64,000 nucleotides of DNA from Paractinoplanes atraurantiacus (lineage in GTDB: Bacteria > Actinomycetota > Actinomycetes > Mycobacteriales > Micromonosporaceae): assembly GCF_900215205.1 (NCBI RefSeq), contig NZ_OBDY01000008.1:1-64000 (forward strand). The letters run 5' to 3'. Below are positions 40,080-47,033 of the stretch, piece by piece. Position numbers and translations under genes: made by a program. Each line of letters begins with the position of its first letter. Position 1 is the first letter of the stretch. Below the pieces are notes generated by a model. That model searched no databases and was not told the origin of the DNA. It saw nothing but the letters and a program-made list of their open reading frames with translations.

Positions 40080-41344
40080 GAAGGGCCGCGGACGCTCGTT
40101 TGAGGCGGATCCTCACCTGGCCCGCCACGCCGCCCCGGTGGAGGCCGCAGGCGGGGCCGCTGCGGTCGGCCCGGCTGACCAGCCTGTTGGGGGTCGCGCT
40201 GGGGGTCGCCTTCGGGGTCTGCTTCGTCACCGGGGTGCTGAGCCACCTCGTTCAGCATCCGCCCGGATGGTTCTGGTGGCCGTCGCGGCCGGTCGGGCTC
40301 TACCGGTTCACCCAAGGTCTGCATGTGGCGACCGGGCTGGTCACCGTGCCCCTGCTCGGCGCGAAACTGTGGTCGGTCTATCCGCGGCTGTTCACCTGGC
40401 CGCCCGTGCGCGGGCTCGCCCACGCGGCCGAGCGCGCGAGCGTCGCGGCGCTGGTCGCCGCCGCGTTGTTCCAGGTGGTCAGCGGCGTACTGAACGTTGC
40501 CCACTGGTACGCGCCGATGCCGTTCTTCTTCACCACCGCGCACTACTGGGTGGCGTGGCTGGCGATCGGCGGCCTCCTGACCCACATCGGCGTCCAGCTT
40601 CCCGCCATCCGCGCGGCCCTGAGCCATTCGAAGGCCCCGGAAGGAGATAGGGCTCGGCAGGAAGAGAGGGCTCGGCAGGAAGAGAGGGCTCGGCAGGGAG
40701 AGGCGGCTCCGGGCGATGAGGTGGCTCCGGAGAGTGGGGCGGTCGGGCGGCGGGAAGTCCTGGTGGCGGTGGCCGCCGCGGCCGGCGTCATCACCGTTGC
40801 CACGGTCGGGCAGACCGTGCGGCCTCTCGCCGTCGTCGGTGTGCTCGCGCCGCGCCGGCCCGGTGACGGGCCTCAAGGGCTGCCGGTCAACCGGACCGCC
40901 GCCGCGGCCGGGGTGCGTGACGTCGCCCTCGATCCGGCCTACCGCCTCACCGTCGCCGGGTTCGGCCGTTCGTTCTCCCTCAGCGTGACCGACCTGGCCG
41001 CGATGCCGCAGCACACCGCCGTCCTGCCGATCGCCTGCGTCGAGGGCTGGAGTTCGGCCGCCACCTGGACCGGGGTGCGGCTGCGTGACCTGGCCGACCT
41101 GCTCGGCGCCGATCTGGCCGGAGCCGAGGCCGTCGTCGAGTCGTTGCAGGCGTCCGGCCGCTATCGGGCGTCGGTGGTGGCCGGGCCGCATCTGGCCGAC
41201 GACCGTACGCTGATCGCCCTGCGGCTCGGCCGCGAGCCGCTCGACCTCGACCACGGCTTCCCGGCCCGGCTGATCGCGCCGAACCGGCCCGGCGTTCTGC
41301 AGACCAAATGGGTCGCCCGGATCACGGTTCGGAGGTCCTCGTGA
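40052..41344 (+). CDS. membrane molybdopterin oxidoreductase (sulfite oxidase/MsrP-like) with cytochrome-b-like N-terminus
   Basis: A 430-residue protein. ATG 40052 is chosen because GGAGG lies eight bases upstream although it falls inside the previous gene. Residues 40-200 form four or five membrane helices with His residues placed as in cytochrome b561-type domains (GVLSHLVQH, GLHVATGLV, FTTAHYWVAW, LLTHIGVQL). A linker carries three RARQEE hexapeptides, then another helix or Tat-like anchor and a soluble Oxidored_molyb domain with LPIACVEGWSSAATWTGVRL; the Cys is the molybdenum ligand. It is likely to act on an S-oxide or sulfite-like substrate outside the membrane. Confidence 0.85.
   Translation: MVRDADGGLRRAADARLRRILTWPATPPRWRPQAGPLRSARLTSLLGVALGVAFGVCFVTGVLSHLVQHPPGWFWWPSRPVGLYRFTQGLHVATGLVTVPLLGAKLWSVYPRLFTWPPVRGLAHAAERASVAALVAAALFQVVSGVLNVAHWYAPMPFFFTTAHYWVAWLAIGGLLTHIGVQLPAIRAALSHSKAPEGDRARQEERARQEERARQGEAAPGDEVAPESGAVGRREVLVAVAAAAGVITVATVGQTVRPLAVVGVLAPRRPGDGPQGLPVNRTAAAAGVRDVALDPAYRLTVAGFGRSFSLSVTDLAAMPQHTAVLPIACVEGWSSAATWTGVRLRDLADLLGADLAGAEAVVESLQASGRYRASVVAGPHLADDRTLIALRLGREPLDLDHGFPARLIAPNRPGVLQTKWVARITVRRSS
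40650..40703. repeat. 3 x 18-base in-frame repeat inside the molybdoenzyme gene
   Basis: GGGCTCGGCAGGAAGAGA occurs at 40650-40667 and 40668-40685, with a truncated third copy from 40686. It encodes RARQEE three times in the loop between the membrane domain and the molybdenum domain. The 18-base period is the same as that of the array in the ROK gene. Confidence 0.85.
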
Positions 41345-41715
41345 GGCGCGCGCTGGTCGTCTTTGGGGCGCTGGTCATGGCGTACGGTCTGACCGGCGCC
41401 GCCCGCGACCCGGACCGGCTCGGCATTCTGGTGTTCCTGGCCGCCGTGCTGGTGCTGCACGACACCGTGTTCCTGCCTCTCGTGCTGGCCGCCGGCACGC
41501 TGATCGGCCGGGTCGTCCCCGCCGCCGGGCAGCCCACCGCCCGCGCGGCGGCCGTGGTGGGTCTCGCCGTCGCCGTCGTCGCCGTGCCCCTCGCGATCGG
41601 GCCGCTCGACGGCCCGTACCTCTGGGGTCTGCTGGTGATCCTCGCGGTGATCGCCGCCGGCCGTAAGGGAATCGAAAGGTGGCGGAGCGGGCGCCGGGGG
41701 CGTTCGCGTGGGTAG
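41341..41715 (+). CDS. small integral membrane protein, last gene of the sugar/molybdoenzyme operon
   Basis: A 124-residue protein starting at GTG 41341, overlapping the previous stop. Four hydrophobic segments (about residues 3-18, 26-52, 62-84 and 90-106) cover nearly the whole length; the tail is basic (GIERWRSGRRGRSRG). No family was recognised. Its position suggests it helps the molybdoenzyme (electron transfer partner or assembly) or envelope transport; this is inference. Confidence 0.7.
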   Translation: MRRALVVFGALVMAYGLTGAARDPDRLGILVFLAAVLVLHDTVFLPLVLAAGTLIGRVVPAAGQPTARAAAVVGLAVAVVAVPLAIGPLDGPYLWGLLVILAVIAAGRKGIERWRSGRRGRSRG

Positions 41716-41724
41716 CCTCCGAAC

Positions 41725-42417
41725 GTGACCCACCAGGTACTCGTCGTCGACGACGACCCGACCGTCAGCGACGTCGTGCGCCGCTATCTCGAGCAGGACG
41801 GCTGCCGGGTGCGGCTGGCCGCCGACGGGCTGGCCGCGCTGGCCGCCGTCGACGCCGAGCGCCCCGACCTGGTCGTGCTCGATCTCATGCTGGGCGGGCT
41901 GGACGGGCTCGACGTGTGCCGGCGGCTGCGGGCCGAGCAGCCCGGCCTGCCGGTGGTCATGCTGACCGCGCTCGGTGAGGAGAGCGACCGGGTGCTCGGC
42001 CTCGAGGTCGGCGCCGACGACTATGTGACCAAGCCGTTCAGCCCGCGTGAGCTGGTGTTGCGGGTGCGTTCGGTCCTGCGCCGCACCGCGCCCGAGGCCC
42101 CGCCCCGGCCGGCGCTGCTGCGCGACGGTGATCTGGTGGCCGACACCGGGCGGCGCACCGCCGAGCTGGCCGGTCGGCCGCTCGCGCTGACCGTCCGCGA
42201 GTTCGACCTGCTGGAGTTCCTGCTGCGGCATCCGGCGCAGGCCTTCTCCCGCGCCCAGCTGCTCGACCGGGTGTGGGGCTGGCAGTTCGGCGACCAGTCG
42301 ACGGTGACCGTGCACGTGCGCCGGCTGCGCGAGAAGATCGAGAAGGATCCGGCGGCGCCGGAGCGGCTGCTGACGGTGTGGGGCGTGGGCTACCGGTACG
42401 AGCCGGGCCATGCGTGA
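41725..42417 (+). CDS. OmpR/PhoB-type response regulator
   Basis: A 230-residue protein. The receiver domain has VLVVDDDPTVSD, LVVLDLMLGGLDG with the phospho-accepting Asp near residue 53, VVMLTAL and VTKPFSPREL. The C-terminal winged helix has LTVREFDLLEFLLRHPAQAFSRAQLLDRVWG and the usual VHVRRLREKIE. GTG 41725 follows TAGCCT by six bases, so the message is leaderless and starts a new unit after the sugar cluster. Its partner kinase overlaps its end by 8 bases. Confidence 0.94.
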   Translation: MTHQVLVVDDDPTVSDVVRRYLEQDGCRVRLAADGLAALAAVDAERPDLVVLDLMLGGLDGLDVCRRLRAEQPGLPVVMLTALGEESDRVLGLEVGADDYVTKPFSPRELVLRVRSVLRRTAPEAPPRPALLRDGDLVADTGRRTAELAGRPLALTVREFDLLEFLLRHPAQAFSRAQLLDRVWGWQFGDQSTVTVHVRRLREKIEKDPAAPERLLTVWGVGYRYEPGHA

Positions 42418-43423
42418 CATCCTGCTGATCGGCCTCTACTCGCTGGCCGCGGGCGCGGTCGTCGGCCTGCTCGGTGCGGCGGCGCTGCGGGCGCTGCGCG
42501 GGCGGTCGATCACGGTGCACGTGTGCGTGCTGCTGGCCATCACGGTGGCGGCGGTGGTGGCCGGGGTCGTCACGGTCGCGCGGGCCATGTTCCTGTCCGC
42601 CCACGACATGCAGGTCGTCCTGGTCACCGTGATCGCGTCGGCCGTGGTCAGCCTCGGGCTGGGCCTGGTGTTCGGGCGGCGGCTGGCGGCGGCCGCGGTG
42701 TGGGCGGCGCAGGCCCGCGAGAAGGAACGGCGGATGGAGGCGGGCCGCCGCGACCTGGTCGCCTGGGTGTCGCACGACCTGCGCACCCCGCTGGCCGGGC
42801 TGCGGGCGATGACCGAGGCGCTGCAGGACGGCGTCGTCGCCGATCCGGCCACCGTGGCCGAGTACCACCGGCGCATCGGCGCCGAGACCGACCGGATGAG
42901 CGGCCTGGTCGACGACCTGTTCGAGCTCTCCCGCATCCACGCCGGCGCCCTGCGGCTCACACCGTCCGATCTGCCGCTGGCCGACGTCGTCTCGGACGCG
43001 GTGGCCGCGGTGGCCCCGCTGGCCGGCAGCCGCGGGATCCGGGTGGTGGCGTCCGGGCACGAGTGGCCCGTCGTCACCGCCGGTGCGGCCGAGCTCAACC
43101 GGATCCTCGACAACCTGCTCACCAACTCGGTGCGGTACACGCCGGCCAACGGCACCATCCACATCGACGCCGGCCAGGACGGCCGGGCGGTCTGGTTCGC
43201 GGTGTCGGACAGTTGCGGCGGCATCGCGGAGGACGACCTGCCGCGGGTCTTCGACGTCGCGTTCCGCGGCACCCGGGCCCGCACACCGGAGACCGCCGGC
43301 GGTGGCGGGCTGGGTCTGGCCATCGTCCGCGGCCTGGTGGAGGCCCACGGCGGCCAGGTGCGGGCGCACAACGTCACCGGCGGGTGCCGTTTCGAGGTGC
43401 GGCTGCCCCGGCTGCCGGCGTGA
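42410..43423 (+). CDS. sensor histidine kinase
   Basis: A 337-residue membrane kinase. Three hydrophobic segments in residues 5-95 leave almost no extracellular domain, so it may sense the membrane or a partner protein. The H-box is WVSHDLRTPLAGLRAM, the N-box NRILDNLLTNSVRYTPANG, and GGGGLGLAIVRGLVEAHGG the G2 box. It forms a two-component pair with the response regulator at 41725. The signal is unknown; the cell-wall genes downstream make envelope stress a reasonable guess. Confidence 0.92.
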   Translation: MRDILLIGLYSLAAGAVVGLLGAAALRALRGRSITVHVCVLLAITVAAVVAGVVTVARAMFLSAHDMQVVLVTVIASAVVSLGLGLVFGRRLAAAAVWAAQAREKERRMEAGRRDLVAWVSHDLRTPLAGLRAMTEALQDGVVADPATVAEYHRRIGAETDRMSGLVDDLFELSRIHAGALRLTPSDLPLADVVSDAVAAVAPLAGSRGIRVVASGHEWPVVTAGAAELNRILDNLLTNSVRYTPANGTIHIDAGQDGRAVWFAVSDSCGGIAEDDLPRVFDVAFRGTRARTPETAGGGGLGLAIVRGLVEAHGGQVRAHNVTGGCRFEVRLPRLPA

Positions 43424-43475
43424 AAAACTTCTCGGCCGGACTGCACAGCGGCGTCACGAGGGCCGTCCTAGTGGC

Positions 43476-43937
43476 GTGACCTTCGAGCAATTCGCGATGG
43501 CCCGGCTGCCCAGCCTCCTGCGTTTCGCGGTCGTCCTCACCGGCGACCGTGACCTCGCCCAGGACATAGTCCAGGAGGTGCTGGCCCGGGTGCAGGCCCG
43601 CTGGCGGCGGATCAGTGAGACCGAAGACCTGGAGGCGCACGTCCGGCGCATGGTGCTCAACGAGTACCTGTCCTGGCGGCGCTTCTGGGCGGTCCGCCGC
43701 CTGCGGGACGTCCAGGGCAGCGTGCCCGACGGCCTGTGGGAGCGCCTGGCTGGGCTCGGCCGCAAACAGCGGGCCGTGCTGGTGCTGCGCTACTACGAGC
43801 AGCTGGACGACGGCCAGATCGCCGACTGGCTGGGCAGCTCGCGGCCGGCCGTGCGAGGCCTCGCGTCGAAGTCGCTGAAGACGCTCCGGCTCGAGCCGGA
43901 GCTCGTGGAACGCATTCCCGCCGAGGAGAAGTCGTGA
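43476..43937 (+). CDS. SigE-type (ECF-like) RNA polymerase sigma factor
   Basis: A 153-residue sigma factor starting at GTG 43476. FEQFAMARLPSLLRFAVVLTGDRDLAQDIVQEVLARVQARW is sigma region 2 (short SigE-like form common in actinobacteria) and LGRKQRAVLVLRYYEQLDDGQIADWLGSSRPAVRGLASKSLKTL is region 4 with its helix-turn-helix. Its stop overlaps the start of the membrane protein at 43934, which is placed where an anti-sigma factor would be. Confidence 0.9.
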   Translation: MTFEQFAMARLPSLLRFAVVLTGDRDLAQDIVQEVLARVQARWRRISETEDLEAHVRRMVLNEYLSWRRFWAVRRLRDVQGSVPDGLWERLAGLGRKQRAVLVLRYYEQLDDGQIADWLGSSRPAVRGLASKSLKTLRLEPELVERIPAEEKS

Positions 43938-44761
43938 CTGTGCAGCACCCCGACCAGCTGCGCGAGGTATTCGCGGAGCATGAGTACGACACCCCCGACC
44001 CCTCCGCCGTCTACGCCCGTGTGGTCGAGCTCTCCGGCCGCTACAAGCGCCGCCGGCGGGGCGCCCAGATCGCGGCGGGCGGCGTCCTCGGAGCCGGCCT
44101 GATCGCCGGCTCCATTAACCTGCCCGCCTTCCTTCCGGGCAGCTCGAGCGGCACCGCGGCCGGCATTCCGGTCGCCGCCGCGCCGGCCGCCCCGGCGTCG
44201 ACCGCGCCGAGCGACGAGGAGCTGCAGAAGCGCTGGGACGCGTACTCCGGTGCCGGCTACGGCCTCGGCGACGCCGAGAAGCTGGCCAAGATCTGGAAGG
44301 TGTCGGACGTGGCCGCCGTCAAGGTCGAGGCAGGCCGTCGGCTGCTGCTCGGCGAGACCCTGCCGGTCCGGCCGCACCCGGACGTCATCCCGGCCGACCC
44401 GGCCACCTCGCCCGAGCAGGACAAGCAGTTCGCGGCCTTCTTCGACGCCGGCTACGTATGGGCCGACGCCGAGAAGCTGGCCGGCCTGTGGAACCTGAGC
44501 GACCCGCCGGCGGCCAAGCTCGAGGCCGGCAAGCGCCTGCTGGCCGGTCAGGACCTGCCGGTCAAGCCGAAGCCGGCCAACGTGGCGGCGGCCAAGAAGC
44601 AGAAGGCCGAGATCGCTCAGGTCGACGCCTTCTTCGCGAAGGGCTACGACGGGGACGACGCGGCCAAGCTTGCCGAGCTGTGGCATCTTAAGACCCCGTA
44701 CGATGCCAAGATCGCAGCCGGCAAGAAACTGCTGGCCGGAGAGACACTGCCGGCCTTCTAG
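43934..44761 (+). CDS. membrane protein with three roughly 50-residue repeats, putative anti-sigma partner
   Basis: A 275-residue protein starting at GTG 43934, coupled to the sigma gene. A cytosolic N-terminus of about 40 residues (REVFAEHEYDTPDPSAVYARVVE) precedes one membrane helix (about 45-70). The extracytoplasmic part holds an Ala/Pro/Ser linker and three repeats with the pattern F-x3-GY-x4-DAEKLA-x-LW-x-LSD-x4-AKxEAGxxLLAGxxLPV, at about 95-150, 155-210 and 220-275. No zinc anti-sigma HxxxCxxC motif is present. The repeats are unlike any enzyme I know and could bind peptidoglycan or a ligand outside. The class A PBP follows 40 bases later. Confidence 0.75.
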   Translation: MTVQHPDQLREVFAEHEYDTPDPSAVYARVVELSGRYKRRRRGAQIAAGGVLGAGLIAGSINLPAFLPGSSSGTAAGIPVAAAPAAPASTAPSDEELQKRWDAYSGAGYGLGDAEKLAKIWKVSDVAAVKVEAGRRLLLGETLPVRPHPDVIPADPATSPEQDKQFAAFFDAGYVWADAEKLAGLWNLSDPPAAKLEAGKRLLAGQDLPVKPKPANVAAAKKQKAEIAQVDAFFAKGYDGDDAAKLAELWHLKTPYDAKIAAGKKLLAGETLPAF

Positions 44762-44801
44762 GCCGGGCGAGACCCCCAGGTCGCAGCAAGGAGACACCCG
44801 C

Positions 44802-47024
44802 GTGCGTAAACGCGACCACCACCCCGTCGCGAATGCCGCGACCCTGCTCATCTGCGGCCTGCTCGGCGGCCTGGTGCTGGCCGCGGCGGCCTTTCCCGCC
44901 GCGGCCGTGTCGGGCCTGGCCGCCAAGGCCGGCGAACAGGGCTTCGCGAGCCTGCCCAGTGAGCTTCGCGACTTCAGCTCCCCGCAGATCACCCGGATCT
45001 ACGCGAACGACGGCAAGACCGCGCTCGCGCAGTTCTACGACGAGTTCCGCAGCGATGTGCCGATCAAGGACATCTCGAAGCACATGCGCGACGCGATCGT
45101 CGCCGCCGAGGACCGCAACTTCTACCACCACCACGGCGTCGACCTCAAAGGCGTCGCCCGGGCCGCCGTCAGCAACTCCGGCGGCAACTCCCAGCAGGGC
45201 GCCTCGACCCTGACCATGCAGTACGTGCGGTTGTCGCTGGCCTACTCGGCGACCAGCCCGCAGGAGGTCGTCAACGCGACCAAGGACACCCCGAAGCGCA
45301 AGATCACCGAGATGAAGTACGCGCTGCAGGTGGAGAAGGAGCTGTCCAAGGACCAGATCCTGGAGCGCTACCTGAACATCGCGCCGTTCGGCAACCAGGC
45401 GTACGGGGTCTACGCGGCCAGCCAGATCTACTTCAACAAGCGGCCCAAGGACCTGACGATCGGCGAGGCGGCGATGCTGGCCGGCATGGTCAAGGCGCCG
45501 ACCAGCTTCAACCCGACCATCCCGAGCGGATACGACCAGATCCGGGACCGGCGCAACGACTACATCATCCCCGGCATGGTGGAGCTCGGCTCGATCACCG
45601 CGGCCGAGGCGGCCAAGGCGGTGAAGGAGCCCATCCCGCGCAAGACCAAGCCGGTCGGCAACGGCTGCGTCTCGGTCGCGAAGAACAACTGGGGCTTCTT
45701 CTGCGACTATTTCTATCGCTGGTGGATGGGCCAGGAGGCGTTCGGAGCCACGACGTACGAACGTGAGCGGCGCCTGAAGAGCGGCGGCTACCGCGTGGTC
45801 ACCACCCTCGACCCGAAAGCGCAGGACGCGGCCCGCAAGCGGGTCAGCCAGAACATCGCCGACACCAGCCGCAACGCGATCCTGCTGGCCGGCGTCGAGC
45901 CGGGCAGCGGCAAGGTGCGCGTGCTGGCCGCCAACCGGCGCTACAAGCTGGACGCGCCGGCCAACCCGCTCTCGCCGGACCCGGCGCTGCGGGCCAAGGG
46001 CGTGCGGGCCTCGTACCCGAACACCACCAACCCGCTGATCACCGGCGGCGGTGACATCGGCGGCTACCAGGCGGGCTCGGTCTTCAAGATGTTCACCATG
46101 GTGGCCGCCCTGGAGCGGGGCTACACGCTGAGCTACCCGATCGACTCGCCGGCCCAGTACCACTCTCACTACCCGGTCGCCAAGGGCTCGCCGTCCGCCT
46201 GCGCCGGCACCAGCGACTGGTGCCCGCGCAACGCGTCGGCCAGCGAGAAGGGCGTGTTCGACATGTGGTCCGGCTTCGGCAAGTCGGTCAACACGTACTT
46301 CGTGCCGCTGGAGGAGCGGGTCGGCGCGGACAAGGTCGTGGCCGTGGCCAAGCGCTTCGGCGTGCAGTTCCGCAACTCGCAGGACGCCGCGTACGCCCAG
46401 CCGGCGGCGGCCCGGACCTGGGGCGCCTTCACGCTCGGCGTCTCCGCGTCGACGCCGCTGGACATGGCGAACGCGTACGCCACCCTGGCCGGCGACGGCA
46501 TGTACTGCGCGCCGACCCCGGTCGAGCAGATCACCACCCGGCACAACGAGAAGCTCGACGTCGGCAAGCCCTCCTGCAACCGGGCCACCAGCCCGGACGT
46601 GGCCCGGGCGGCCCTGGACGCGGCCCGCTGCCCGGTCGGCGACTCGGCCCAGATGGGCAAGTGCAACGCCTCCGGCACCGCGCCCGGCGCCCGCTCCGAG
46701 ATCGGGCACCCGATCTTCGGCAAGACCGGCACCACCGACCACGACAAGACGGCGTCGCTGATCGTGGGCACCACGTCGATGGTGGTGGCCGGTTACATGG
46801 TCGACCCCGACTGGCAGAACCACCCCGACCGGATGTCGCATGCCCTCGTCAACGCCGCGGTCATCGACACCATGCACGACTACATGAAGGGCAAGCCGAA
46901 GGTCCAGTTCAAGACCGCGGTGAGCCGCAAGGTCATCGGCGTGCAGCGCCCGCCCGCGCCACCGAAGCCTCAGCCCGGCACCAAGCCCACCAAGCCCGGC
47001 ACGAAGCCGGTGCCGACCCGCTAG
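44802..47024 (+). CDS. class A penicillin-binding protein
   Basis: A 740-residue bifunctional peptidoglycan synthase starting at GTG 44802 with AAGGAGA upstream. An N-terminal membrane helix (about 12-38) is followed by a GT51 transglycosylase domain with VAAEDRNFYHHHGVD and GASTLTMQYVR, and a transpeptidase domain with GSVFKMFT (active Ser-x-x-Lys), GKSVNTYF (Ser-x-Asn) and FGKTGTTD (Lys-Thr-Gly). The tail is Pro/Lys/Thr-rich (PPAPPKPQPGTKPTKP). It polymerises and cross-links glycan strands outside the membrane. Linked to a sigma/anti-sigma-like pair, it may be stress-regulated. Confidence 0.94.
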   Translation: MRKRDHHPVANAATLLICGLLGGLVLAAAAFPAAAVSGLAAKAGEQGFASLPSELRDFSSPQITRIYANDGKTALAQFYDEFRSDVPIKDISKHMRDAIVAAEDRNFYHHHGVDLKGVARAAVSNSGGNSQQGASTLTMQYVRLSLAYSATSPQEVVNATKDTPKRKITEMKYALQVEKELSKDQILERYLNIAPFGNQAYGVYAASQIYFNKRPKDLTIGEAAMLAGMVKAPTSFNPTIPSGYDQIRDRRNDYIIPGMVELGSITAAEAAKAVKEPIPRKTKPVGNGCVSVAKNNWGFFCDYFYRWWMGQEAFGATTYERERRLKSGGYRVVTTLDPKAQDAARKRVSQNIADTSRNAILLAGVEPGSGKVRVLAANRRYKLDAPANPLSPDPALRAKGVRASYPNTTNPLITGGGDIGGYQAGSVFKMFTMVAALERGYTLSYPIDSPAQYHSHYPVAKGSPSACAGTSDWCPRNASASEKGVFDMWSGFGKSVNTYFVPLEERVGADKVVAVAKRFGVQFRNSQDAAYAQPAAARTWGAFTLGVSASTPLDMANAYATLAGDGMYCAPTPVEQITTRHNEKLDVGKPSCNRATSPDVARAALDAARCPVGDSAQMGKCNASGTAPGARSEIGHPIFGKTGTTDHDKTASLIVGTTSMVVAGYMVDPDWQNHPDRMSHALVNAAVIDTMHDYMKGKPKVQFKTAVSRKVIGVQRPPAPPKPQPGTKPTKPGTKPVPTR

Positions 47025-47033
47025 AAAAGGGTC

